Of a stretch of 63,628 nucleotides of DNA, positions 6,739 through 13,950 are shown piece after piece. This DNA comes from Pseudoflavonifractor sp. MSJ-30 (GTDB taxonomy: Bacteria; Bacillota; Clostridia; Oscillospirales; Oscillospiraceae): contig NZ_JAHLPU010000071.1 in assembly GCF_018918045.1 (NCBI RefSeq), forward strand, positions 1 to 63,628, in the 5' to 3' direction. The translations under genes and the position numbers were made by a program. How positions within the stretch are numbered: the stretch's first letter is position 1; each line of letters begins with the position of its first letter. The notes under the pieces are model-generated. The model was not told where the DNA came from, searched no databases, and saw only the letters and a program-made list of their open reading frames with translations.

Positions 6739-7683
6739 GTGAAACGGCTTTTTGCTGCCCTGTCGGCGTTTTTCCTGATCCTGCCAGTGTCGGCGGAGCC
6801 GATACGCTGGGTGGATTTTGATGTAAGCACGGAGTCCATGGCCTATGCCATGCGGCAGGATATCCGCACGGCGGAGCAGGAGAAGCACCTTTCCTGGATA
6901 GAAATTCTGGCTCTGGCAGCCTGCCGCACCGGCGGAAAATGCCCCCTGTCCGCCGTCAGAAAGGCCGCAAAGGACTTGGAAGGGGAGAAGCCGCCCAAGG
7001 AAGCGGCGGGGGATCTGGGAAAGTACTATGACTACTATTATGAGGCGTATTCCGCCGCTCTGGGCGGGCTGGTGGGCAGCTATGCCATTTGGAAGGGGGG
7101 CCAATGGATCCCGCAATACGGCCTGAAGGCTTTTTCGCCTGTGGCAGCGGGCTACGGCTACAGCCACTGCGATGATTTTGGCGTGGGCCGTAGTTTTGGA
7201 TTCAAACGCAAGCACCTGGGCAATGATTTGATGGGCGGCCCGGGAACGCCTATTGTGGCTGTGGAGGGCGGCGTCATCGAGGCCATGGGCTGGAATCGCT
7301 ACGGCGGCTGGCGGGTGGGCATCCGCTCTTTTGACGGAAAGCGGTACTATTACTATGCCCATCTCCAAAAGGATACCCCCTTTGCGGAGGGGCTGGAGGT
7401 TGGTGACCAGGTGGACGCCGGGCAGCTCATCGGTTTCATGGGCCGCACGGGGTACTCCGATAAGGAGAATGTAAATAACATCGAGGCCGTCCATCTCCAT
7501 TTCGGTCTGGAGCTGGTCTTTGACGAAAGCCAGAAGGAATGCGACAGCGAGATCTGGATCGATGTTTACCAGCTGGTCCGACTCCTGTCTGCCCACCGCA
7601 GCAGCTACCGAAGAACCGACAGCGGCTGGGAGCGGGTATACCCATACAAAGACCTGGATTGGGTGGAATTTTCCGGTAAGTAA
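6739..7683 (+). CDS. Secreted M23 (LytM-type) peptidase
   Basis: 314 aa from a GTG with AGAGG 8 nt upstream; this start gives a clean signal peptide (KRLFAALSAFFLILPVSA). The C-terminal half is an M23 metallopeptidase: HLGNDLMG supplies the first zinc ligands (HxxxD) and HLHFGLE the HxH pair, both present, so it should be active. The N-terminal 130 residues have no domain I know. It would cut peptide bridges of peptidoglycan outside the membrane. Signal peptide plus intact zinc site distinguish it from inactive LytM activators. Confidence 0.88.
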   Translation: MKRLFAALSAFFLILPVSAEPIRWVDFDVSTESMAYAMRQDIRTAEQEKHLSWIEILALAACRTGGKCPLSAVRKAAKDLEGEKPPKEAAGDLGKYYDYYYEAYSAALGGLVGSYAIWKGGQWIPQYGLKAFSPVAAGYGYSHCDDFGVGRSFGFKRKHLGNDLMGGPGTPIVAVEGGVIEAMGWNRYGGWRVGIRSFDGKRYYYYAHLQKDTPFAEGLEVGDQVDAGQLIGFMGRTGYSDKENVNNIEAVHLHFGLELVFDESQKECDSEIWIDVYQLVRLLSAHRSSYRRTDSGWERVYPYKDLDWVEFSGK

Positions 7684-7685
7684 AA

Positions 7686-7717
7686 AAGATGCCATTGCGG
7701 CGCCGCAATGGCATCTT
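7686..7717. terminator. Perfect 16-bp palindrome between convergent genes
   Basis: AAGATGCCATTGCGGC followed by its exact complement. It starts 3 nt after the peptidase stop codon. The T-run lies on the minus-strand side, so it best serves the leftward trmO operon but may act both ways. Confidence 0.75.
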
Positions 7718-7726
7718 ATGATCTAA

Positions 7727-7887
7727 GGAACCTCTGAATAAATCGTCTGCGGCTGGAGAGCGGATCTTTTCCGCCCGCTCTTCAGCATCAAAAGCAGGAA
7801 ATACATCAAGTATTCCTCTGCTTTTGATGCTTCGACCGGTCAAAAAATCTCTCGCTCCCAGCTCTTGCTGATTTAATCAGAGGTTCC
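7727..7887. mobile_element. MITE-like non-coding element with 4-bp target duplication
   Basis: 161 bp bounded by 18-bp imperfect inverted repeats (GGAACCTCTGA-type ends, 7727-7744 and 7870-7887, one mismatch) and flanked on both sides by CTAA (7723-7726 and 7888-7891). Inside is a second inverted repeat around AGCATCAAAAGCAG, about 7784-7832. No coding sequence. The ends recall IS5-related elements from memory, so an IS5-family transposase elsewhere in the genome could move it. The insertion sits exactly on the stop codon of trmO. Confidence 0.75.
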
Positions 7888-8577
7888 CTAAGCCTGTTTC
7901 TTCACGCTTTGGACGGTGAGGGTAACATCCTCCACTGTAAACCGAATATCAAATCCGGCGAAGTTCAATCCATAGACTCTCCCGGGTTTCCGCTGATAGG
8001 AGGGCCGGGGGTCGTGGGAGAGAACGCCGATGGCTGCCGCCTGCTTGTCAGGGGGCAGCTCTTTCAGCAGCTCCGGAGGAAATTCCACGCTCAGGAGGAA
8101 GTCGCCTACCCGGTCCGTAAAGCCGCCGGCCGCCTCCGGTTTGCTGTCAGAATAGGAAATGTATGGCTTGATGTCAAAAATGGGGGTACCGTCCAGCAGA
8201 TCCGCTCCGCCGACTACCAGCACTGTTCCACAGCTTTCCGTGTGAGTCACTTCCAGCAGCCGAACGCAGGAGAGCCCCAGATTGTTTGGCCGGAAGGGGG
8301 AACGGGTGGCGAAAACACCCATTCTTGTGTTGCCGCCCAGACGGGGCGGCCGTACAGTAGGGGACCAGCCCTCCCGGACCGCCTGAGAAAACTGCCAGAT
8401 GAGCCAGAGGTGAGAATACTCTTCGATGCCCCGCAGGGCGTCATCATTGCGGTATTCCGGCTCGAAGACGATTATGGACCGCAGTTCTTCCACAAGGCCG
8501 CTCTGTCTGGGAATGCCGAATTTCGTGGGGAAATCGCTGCGCATATGGGCGATGGGGTGCATTTCTATGGTCTCCAT
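7888..8577 (-). CDS. trmO: tRNA (N6-threonylcarbamoyladenosine37-N6)-methyltransferase TrmO
   Basis: 229 aa, start ATG overlapping the znuB stop as TGATG. The TsaA/TrmO beta-barrel is recognisable: PIAHMRSDFPTKFGIPRQ at the start, EEYSHLWLIWQF near 60, and RMGVFATRSPFRPNNLGLSCVRL near 95, the SAM-binding signature. The C-terminal third extends the core as in bacterial TrmO. It methylates t6A37 of tRNA-Thr(GGU). The final TAG lies within the CTAA target duplication of the MITE, so the protein ends normally. Last gene of the znu operon. Confidence 0.92.
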   Translation of the reverse strand: METIEMHPIAHMRSDFPTKFGIPRQSGLVEELRSIIVFEPEYRNDDALRGIEEYSHLWLIWQFSQAVREGWSPTVRPPRLGGNTRMGVFATRSPFRPNNLGLSCVRLLEVTHTESCGTVLVVGGADLLDGTPIFDIKPYISYSDSKPEAAGGFTDRVGDFLLSVEFPPELLKELPPDKQAAAIGVLSHDPRPSYQRKPGRVYGLNFAGFDIRFTVEDVTLTVQSVKKQA

Positions 8578-9416
8578 CAGGCGTTCCTCCCCCGGAAGAC
8601 ATAGGTCACGGCGAAGAAAAGCGTCAGCACCAAACTGATGGCAGCGCCTGCGGAGCAGCCGAAGCTGTAGGAGATGGAAAGACCTGTCAGACCGGAGGCC
8701 AGAGCAAACAGCACGGAATAGAGGTGGTACTGCTTCTGATTCCGGGAAATGTTTCGGGAGGCGGCACCCGGCAGCACCAGCAGAGAGTTGAGGATCAGCA
8801 GACCCATGCTGGATATGGACAGAGTGACGACTACGGCAATGGCTACGGTGAACACGGTCTGGGACAGCGCTACGGGGATGCCCCGGGAGGAGGCAAGCTG
8901 GGGATGCACCGCCGTCAACGTCAGTCGGTTGGCATACAGGCACCAGAAGACCAGAACTGCCAGCAGGACGAGGGCCAACATCCCGATTTCCCCGGGCGTA
9001 ATAGACAGTACGTCGCCCACAAGGTACTTATTGTATTTCGTGAAGCTGCCGCCGCCCAGGGTGGCAACCAGAATGCCCAGCGCCACGGCGGCGCTGGAAA
9101 AGACACCAATCAGAGTGTCCGCCGCCTGGTTGCTGTCCCGGCGAATATAGGAAAACAACAGGGCGAAGAAAACGCTGAAAGCTACCGCCGCCCAGGTGGG
9201 GGCGGCAATGCCGAAAATGGATCCCAGGGCAATGCCTGTAAAGGCGGAGTGCCCCAGGGCGTCGGAGAAGAAACTCATGTGTCCGGTGACGATCATGGTG
9301 GAGAGAATGCCGAACAGGGGAGCCATGAGCAGCAGTGCCAGAAGGGCGTTCTTCATAAAGTCCCATTGGAGCATTTCCAGGGGGATCGCATTGCAAATGG
9401 CGTACCAGAGGCTCAT
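8577..9416 (-). CDS. znuB: Zinc/manganese ABC transporter permease
   Basis: 279 aa, ABC-3 family, with about eight hydrophobic helices. Family signatures: MTFFSDALGHSAFTGIALG-type segment near 50 and ADTLIGVFSSAAVALGI near 90. Forms the membrane channel of the ZnuABC importer. The start overlaps the znuC stop by 4 nt. The His-rich loop in the adjacent binding protein argues for zinc. Confidence 0.93.
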   Translation of the reverse strand: MSLWYAICNAIPLEMLQWDFMKNALLALLLMAPLFGILSTMIVTGHMSFFSDALGHSAFTGIALGSIFGIAAPTWAAVAFSVFFALLFSYIRRDSNQAADTLIGVFSSAAVALGILVATLGGGSFTKYNKYLVGDVLSITPGEIGMLALVLLAVLVFWCLYANRLTLTAVHPQLASSRGIPVALSQTVFTVAIAVVVTLSISSMGLLILNSLLVLPGAASRNISRNQKQYHLYSVLFALASGLTGLSISYSFGCSAGAAISLVLTLFFAVTYVFRGRNA

Positions 9417-10162
9417 AGGGCGCCTCCTTTCATGTGGAAAATGGCCTGGAAAGCATCGGAGGAGAGAACCTCTCCGGCGGTACCTTTTGCTTTGATGCCG
9501 CCGTCAATGAGAACCACCTGATCGGCGTATTTCGGCAGCAGCGAAAAATCATGGGTGGTCATGAGGATGGAGAGATCATAGGTTTTCCGAATCTCGTCCA
9601 GCATGTCCATCAGGATCGTCATGCCCTCGGCGTCCACGCCGGAAAGGGGTTCATCCAAAATCAGAATGTTGGGCATGGGCTCCAGAGCCAGGGCCAGCAG
9701 CACCCGCTGCAGCTCGCCGCCGGATAGGGTACCCACCCGCTTGTGAATCAGATCTACGCCGTGTACCCGGTCCAGACAGGTTGTGATCATCTCCTCCATG
9801 GCCTTGGAAATGCCCAGAAAAGCGGGGCGTTTGGACATGCAGCAGGCGAACAGATCCGCTACGGACAGGGGCTCCCCGGGGTCAAAGGCCGGGCTCTGGG
9901 GCACATAGCCGATCCTCGGTTTATGGCTGCGCTGGCCGGGCTCGGAAAAAGCGATGACGCCGGTATAGGACCGCTGGCCCAGAATGGCCTTCAGAAAGGT
10001 GCTTTTGCCTGCGCCGTTGGGGCCGATAAGGGCAACCATTTCTCCGCAATGGACGTGCAGATTCATGTCCTTCAGAATCTGGCTGCCGCCGATGGTGACG
10101 GCCAGATTTTCCACCCGCAGGCAGCAGGCGTGGCCGCAGTCCTTATAATGCAGTTCGCTCAT
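9413..10162 (-). CDS. znuC: Zinc ABC transporter ATP-binding protein
   Basis: 249 aa with Walker A GPNGAGKST near 50, Q-loop in YVPQSPAFDP, signature LSGGELQR near 145, Walker B ILILDEP and the switch His in TTHDFS. A Cys/His cluster (CGHACC) near residues 8-13 is unusual for an ABC ATPase and common in Clostridial ZnuC; it might sense or bind metal (inference). Overlaps znuA and znuB by 4 nt each, so all are coupled. Confidence 0.95.
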   Translation of the reverse strand: MSELHYKDCGHACCLRVENLAVTIGGSQILKDMNLHVHCGEMVALIGPNGAGKSTFLKAILGQRSYTGVIAFSEPGQRSHKPRIGYVPQSPAFDPGEPLSVADLFACCMSKRPAFLGISKAMEEMITTCLDRVHGVDLIHKRVGTLSGGELQRVLLALALEPMPNILILDEPLSGVDAEGMTILMDMLDEIRKTYDLSILMTTHDFSLLPKYADQVVLIDGGIKAKGTAGEVLSSDAFQAIFHMKGGAL

Positions 10163-11046
10163 CCCAATGCCTCCTTGATGGTGTCGATGTTGCGGTACAT
10201 GGCGTCAAAATAGCTGTCCCCGGCCATGGCCATGTCCAGAATATATTCTTTAGCGCCGGTTTCCCGGGAGAGAATATCCGCCGCCGAGGTGCTGCCGTTC
10301 TGCTCTGTGAAGATGGCGGGAAGGTTGTGCTCCCGGGTCAGGGTGATCAGCTGGATCAGTTCTTTCGCGGATGCCTCACTGCCGGATTCCTCTTCCACAG
10401 CCGCCAGAATTTCCAGGCCAAAGGCCTGGGCAAAGTAGGCAAAGCCATCGTGGAAGGTGATAAGCTCCCGGCAGGAGAGCTGGGAAAGGGTATCCTGACC
10501 GTACTGCTCCAGAGCGTTCAGCTTTACCAGCAGTGCATCCAGATTGTCGGAGAATACCGTCGCCCACTGGGGGTACTGAGCAGTCAGCCCGGCGCAGATG
10601 TTGGCGGCCATGATTCTGGCATTGGCAGGGGAGAGCCAGATATGAGGGTCGTGTTCGTGGTGATGGCCATCCTTCTGGCCGACCTCATGGTCATGAGCTT
10701 CTTCGTGTTCCTCGCCATCCAAAAGGGCGATGCCCTGGGAGGCGTCAATGGAGGGCTTCCCGGTGAGGATATCCTCCATGAATTCTTCCAGTCCGGCGCC
10801 GGAGAGAACAATCAGGTCTGCGCTTTCTGCCTGCCGGACCTGGTTTACATTCAGGGAATAGTCGTGCAGACAGGAGACAGATTCCGTGACCAATCTTCCC
10901 ACGGTCAGGCCGGTCCCCCGGCAGAGGCTGCTGGTAAATTCATAGACCGGCAGGGTCGTGGCGGCGATATCAGAAGTCTCCGCCTTCCCGGCGCAGCCGG
11001 AGAAAAGGAGAAGACAGAGAAGAAATACAGCAAATAACTTTTTCAT
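10159..11046 (-). CDS. znuA: Zinc ABC transporter substrate-binding lipoprotein
   Basis: 295 aa. The N-terminal lipobox LLLFSGC gives Cys18 for lipid anchoring. The cluster A-I fold is shown by TTLPVYEFTSSLCRG, a His-rich loop (EEHEEAHDHEVGQKDGHHHEHDPHIWLSP, read here as about residues 112-140) and ITFHDGFAYFAQAFGL. The long His/Asp loop is typical of zinc rather than manganese binding. Ribosome binding site weak (TAGGT). It lacks a clear own promoter and starts just after a hairpin that follows the upstream small gene. Confidence 0.93.
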   Translation of the reverse strand: MKKLFAVFLLCLLLFSGCAGKAETSDIAATTLPVYEFTSSLCRGTGLTVGRLVTESVSCLHDYSLNVNQVRQAESADLIVLSGAGLEEFMEDILTGKPSIDASQGIALLDGEEHEEAHDHEVGQKDGHHHEHDPHIWLSPANARIMAANICAGLTAQYPQWATVFSDNLDALLVKLNALEQYGQDTLSQLSCRELITFHDGFAYFAQAFGLEILAAVEEESGSEASAKELIQLITLTREHNLPAIFTEQNGSTSAADILSRETGAKEYILDMAMAGDSYFDAMYRNIDTIKEALG

Positions 11047-11063
11047 AAAAATACCTAAGAAGA

Positions 11064-11086
11064 AAGGCCCTGATGATCAGGGCCTT
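11064..11086 (-). terminator. Hairpin between the 76-aa gene and znuA
   Basis: AAGGCCCTGA/TCAGGGCCTT palindrome, followed on the minus strand by TTTCTTCTT. It ends 17 nt before the znuA start codon, so either read-through or a promoter that I cannot see must feed znuA. Confidence 0.7.
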
Positions 11087-11099
11087 GGAGAGTCTGGGA

Positions 11100-11330
11100 T
11101 CAGTGCTTTTCGGTCCACTCTTTGACCTTGGTCTTCGCCAGCCGAAGAATGTCCTCATTGGGGTAGGGAGAAGCTTCGCCGCCGGCGACATACAGGAAGT
11201 ACAGGCCGCCCTCGGTCTGGTACAGACTCTCTTCGTAACCGGCAGGATCACCAAGAGCGCCGCTGGTGAACTTATGGATCAGGGTAGCGGTTTCGGTATC
11301 ATACTCTTTCTTGCAGATGATCTTTTTCAT
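11100..11330 (-). CDS. Conserved small protein, unknown function
   Basis: 76 aa, AGGAGG 8 nt before the ATG. No signal peptide or membrane helix. The sequence reads KKIICKKEYDTETATLIHKFTSGALGDPAGYEESLY, then GGLYFLYVAGGEASPYPNEDI and a Lys/Glu-rich C-terminus. Similar small proteins are widespread in gut Clostridia without a known role. It has its own promoter and lies directly upstream of znuA, so a link to metal supply is possible but unproven. Confidence 0.75.
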   Translation of the reverse strand: MKKIICKKEYDTETATLIHKFTSGALGDPAGYEESLYQTEGGLYFLYVAGGEASPYPNEDILRLAKTKVKEWTEKH

Positions 11331-11366
11331 AGAACAAGCCTCCTTTCATTTGCGATTCTTTGTACC

Positions 11367-11394
11367 ATTATACAGTAATCCCAAGGGAAATCAA
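11367..11394 (-). promoter_or_regulatory. Promoter of the 76-aa gene (and perhaps znuACB)
   Basis: On the minus strand TTGATT (11389-11394), 16 bp, TATAAT (11367-11372). Confidence 0.65.
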
Positions 11395-11579
11395 GTGAAA
11401 AATATGATGTTTTCCAAGCATTTCCGAAAAATTGGTGAATCAAAAGGAAAAGAAGCCCCAAGGTGCTGCATTGCACAGCACTTTGCACAAAATTTTTCCC
11501 GGTTTTACAAGGAAAAATTCGGGGAATAGAGCTTTTTACAAGAAAGAACCATAAAACAAACGTTGAATGGTTAAAAAAT
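11395..11579. other. Intergenic stretch, no gene
   Basis: AT-rich, with a small hairpin GTGCTG/CAGCAC near 11463-11482. No supported coding sequence. Confidence 0.5.
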
Positions 11580-11605
11580 CGGCTGCCCGGGGATCAGGGC
11601 AGCCG
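11580..11605 (-). terminator. Terminator after the flavodoxin gene
   Basis: CGGCTGCCC pairs with GGGCAGCCG, with a T-run on the minus strand. It lies 90 nt past the stop codon. Confidence 0.8.
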
Positions 11606-11698
11606 GGGAGAACTCTGTAACAGGAAGACAGGAAAGAAATAGTTAGGAGGTATTTCGGCAATATGTGTCCAATCACAGAGTGTTTTGCAAAGGGAGGA

Positions 11699-12118
11699 TC
11701 AGACCAGCGCCTCGCCCAGCTTGCGGCAGGCGTCCAGAGCGTCCTCATCAGGCGTTTCCTGGCAGATCACGCTGTCGCAGACCAGATTCGCGCCCTTGCT
11801 CTGGCAGGTTTCTTCCCAGGTGCGCATCCATTCGCCGTCGCCCCAGCCGTAGGAGCCGAACAGAGCGATCTTCTTACCGGAGAGTTTGCCCTCGCAGCCC
11901 TCAAACATGGGGGCGAACTCGGTGTCCTCCAGTTCTTCGGCGCCCATGGCGGGGCAGCCGAAGGCGACAGCGTCGAAGCCATCCATCTTATCGCCACCGA
12001 ATTCAGTAGCGGTAAACAGTTCGGTTTCCGCGCCGGCCTTCTTTGCGCCCTCCGCAACGGCCTGGGCCATGGATTCGGTATTACCGGTGCTGCTCCAATA
12101 AACAACTGCGATTTTCAT
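11699..12118 (-). CDS. Flavodoxin
   Basis: 139 aa, the short-chain flavodoxin length. YWSSTGNTESMA at residues 8-19 is the FMN phosphate-binding loop; FGCPAMGAEELED and FGSYGWGDGEWM are the loops around the isoalloxazine ring. A one-electron carrier that replaces ferredoxin when iron is scarce. AAGGAATT precedes the ATG. It follows the DUF3793 gene and shares its promoter, which carries a possible iron-type operator. Confidence 0.95.
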   Translation of the reverse strand: MKIAVVYWSSTGNTESMAQAVAEGAKKAGAETELFTATEFGGDKMDGFDAVAFGCPAMGAEELEDTEFAPMFEGCEGKLSGKKIALFGSYGWGDGEWMRTWEETCQSKGANLVCDSVICQETPDEDALDACRKLGEALV

Positions 12119-12145
12119 AATTTCAATTCCTTCTTTCTTGATTTT

Positions 12146-12691
12146 TCAACCGGCTACGGTGAGCCGTTCGATGTTAGCGCCTTTGGAATACTGCCGGCAG
12201 TAAATCTCTGTGCATTTCCTGTACATTGCAAAGGTCTTTTTTGCGGTCTCTTCATTTTCGTAGACCTTCCAGCAGCCGGTGCATTTGCAGGGACGTTGCT
12301 CCAGAAAACCCCTGACATCCTCCGCGGGATAGCTCAGGAAAAGACCGATTTCGTGAGGAAAATCCTCCTGCTGGCGCAGCCGCTGGGCGAGCTTTGTCAG
12401 GCACCGGTTCCCGCCCCGGCACTGATAGCCGCATTGGCGCAGCAGCTCTTCCGAGAGAGAACGGGACAGATCTTTTTCCAGCTTTGCCGGACGGTAGAGA
12501 TAAATCAGCGCCTTTTTCTCAGAGAACCGCAGCGGGATGGCACGGATGCCCTTTGGCCCCAGGCGGCGGTTCAGCTGCCGAATAGAATCCAGCAGTTCCT
12601 CCCGGCAGGTATAGGGACAGCTGAAGAGATTCCCGGTCTTCAGGCCCGCCAGTGTGGGGGCACAGTTGCGCACAAGCAGTTCCTCAGACAT
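12146..12691 (-). CDS. DUF3793 family protein
   Basis: 181 aa. Sequence signature of DUF3793: NCAPTLAGLKTGNLFSCPY at residues 8-26, LSYPAEDVRGFLEQR near 125 and CKCTGCWKVYENEETAKKTF near 140, with several Cys. These proteins sit next to flavodoxin and iron-transport genes in Clostridia; the biochemical role is not known. The start ATG at 12691 lies inside the end of a small upstream gene (overlap ATGTCTGA), so translation is coupled. A GTG 19 codons upstream is possible but has a poorer site. Confidence 0.82.
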   Translation of the reverse strand: MSEELLVRNCAPTLAGLKTGNLFSCPYTCREELLDSIRQLNRRLGPKGIRAIPLRFSEKKALIYLYRPAKLEKDLSRSLSEELLRQCGYQCRGGNRCLTKLAQRLRQQEDFPHEIGLFLSYPAEDVRGFLEQRPCKCTGCWKVYENEETAKKTFAMYRKCTEIYCRQYSKGANIERLTVAG

Positions 12692-12812
12692 GGCGATTTC
12701 CCGTATGCAGGATGATCCGGCGCAGGGAATGCCGAATGCAGATAACACCCATAAAAATACCGGTGATCGCTGTCAGTGCGTTGAGCACGGTTAGAATTCG
12801 TAAAAACTCCAT
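12684..12812 (-). CDS. Small single-helix membrane protein (42 aa), overlooked gene
   Basis: 42 aa from an ATG with a perfect AGGAGG 8 nt upstream. It begins MEFLRILTVLNAL, has one hydrophobic helix at about residues 8-28, and ends in a basic tail (RHSLRRIILH...RHV). It is the first gene after the operon promoter, and its last 8 nt overlap the DUF3793 start. Strong ribosome binding site, fitting topology and coupling make it very probably real. I do not know the family. Confidence 0.72.
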   Translation of the reverse strand: MEFLRILTVLNALTAITGIFMGVICIRHSLRRIILHTGNRHV

Positions 12813-12862
12813 AGGTCGAACCTCCTGTACGCGAGATGGGGAGAACCACCTTGCTGTCTTTG

Positions 12863-12878
12863 GTTAGCATCTGCTAAC
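12863..12878. promoter_or_regulatory. Palindromic operator, DtxR/IdeR-like
   Basis: GTTAGC-ATCT-GCTAAC, a 6+6 palindrome placed 8-23 bp downstream of the -10 box, where binding would block the polymerase. TTAG...CTAA half-sites recall DtxR/IdeR-family iron boxes, which suits a flavodoxin operon. The identity of the regulator is inference. Confidence 0.5.
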
Positions 12879-12885
12879 TGCTGAC

Positions 12886-12914
12886 ATCATACACGATACA
12901 TACCCATTTGTCAA
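12886..12914 (-). promoter_or_regulatory. SigA promoter of the small protein-DUF3793-flavodoxin operon
   Basis: On the minus strand TTGACA (12909-12914), 17 bp, TATGAT (12886-12891). Confidence 0.85.
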
Positions 12915-12934
12915 GCATTATTTTCCTACTGTTT

Positions 12935-13822
12935 TTATAGGGATAAACCGGACAGCAGCATGGCGCGGAATTCCTGAGCGGCAACGCGCAGGGGCTGGGA
13001 TGCCTTTTGGACAAGGCAGATGTCCCGCCGGGGCTCCGGGATGGTCAGGGAGAGAACGCGGACCTCCTCTGGCTGCACCTCTTCCAGAAAGGCTTCCGGC
13101 ACAAAGCCCAGCCCCAAATCGTTTTTGACCATGGGAAGGATCTGATCTGCCGTAGCCGCTTCGATGTTGGGCTGAAAGGGCAGACCCAGCTTTGCGAACC
13201 ACTCCTCGTAAAACCGATAAGTCATGGTGTCACGGCCCAGGGTGATCAGAGGGTATTGCGCCAGACTTTTTGAAGACAGTGTATCCGGGCAGTTCAGTCC
13301 CGGTCCGCAAACGGGCACTTCCCGCACGGTCTGCAGGACTTGCATCCGCATATCATTTTCCAGCTCCAGCGGTGTGGTGACCAGGGCAAAATCCACCAGT
13401 CCCTCTTGAAGCGCCGCAATTGCCTGGGGGGTGGAGTGATTGGAGACGCGGATCTGAACACCGGGATAACGCTTTCGGAACTGCTTCAGTACCGGAAGCA
13501 GCAGGCACCGCAGGGCTACCTCGCTGGCTCCGATGGAAAGACTGCCGCTGCGCAGCTCCCGTTCCATGGTCAACTCCTGCTGGGCAGCTTCCAGATGTGC
13601 CATAGCGGGCTCCACATGAGCATACAGAATTTTTCCCTCAGGCGTCAGCTGAACGCCGCGGTTTGTTCTGAAAAAAAGCCGGCAGCCCAGTTCATTTTCC
13701 AGAAGACGGATCACTCTGGTCACATTTGGCTGGTTGGAATAGAGCAGTTCGGCAGCTTTTGTCAGGCTGCCGCAGCGGGCCGCGTGGTAAAAGACCCGAT
13801 AATAGTCCAGTGAAATCTCCAT
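12935..13822 (-). CDS. LysR-family transcription regulator
   Basis: 295 aa, standard LTTR length. The winged helix-turn-helix lies at residues 5-60 (YYRVFYHAARCGSLTKAAELLYSNQPNVTRVIRLLENELGCRLF), and the periplasmic-binding-like effector domain runs from about 90 to the end. The start is the ATG at 13822, the usual ME(I/L)..L-Y start; an upstream extension is not needed. Transcribed away from the kinase-like gene through overlapping promoters, so it probably controls that gene and the MATE exporter as well as itself. Effector unknown. Confidence 0.93.
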   Translation of the reverse strand: MEISLDYYRVFYHAARCGSLTKAAELLYSNQPNVTRVIRLLENELGCRLFFRTNRGVQLTPEGKILYAHVEPAMAHLEAAQQELTMERELRSGSLSIGASEVALRCLLLPVLKQFRKRYPGVQIRVSNHSTPQAIAALQEGLVDFALVTTPLELENDMRMQVLQTVREVPVCGPGLNCPDTLSSKSLAQYPLITLGRDTMTYRFYEEWFAKLGLPFQPNIEAATADQILPMVKNDLGLGFVPEAFLEEVQPEEVRVLSLTIPEPRRDICLVQKASQPLRVAAQEFRAMLLSGLSL

Positions 13823-13871
13823 ATCTGTTTCTCCATACAAATGTAATATCACAAATATATGAATTATATAT

Positions 13872-13921
13872 TTTACATATTTCAATGATGAGATTATACT
13901 ACTTAGGTAGTTCGGTGTCAA
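13872..13921. promoter_or_regulatory. Overlapping divergent promoters of lysR and the kinase-MATE pair
   Basis: Minus strand: TTGACA (13916-13921), 17 bp, TATAAT (13893-13898), a perfect consensus. Plus strand: TTTACA (13872-13877), 17 bp, TATACT (13895-13900). The two -10 boxes overlap, so the promoters compete. Confidence 0.75.
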
Positions 13922-13950
13922 GGACACAAAAAGAGAGGAAGCATTCAAAA

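Noticed and set aside
12692..12748. Upstream GTG as the DUF3793 start
   Set aside because: Its site is weak, it would overlap the 42-aa gene over a long stretch, and the family begins near the ATG at 12691.
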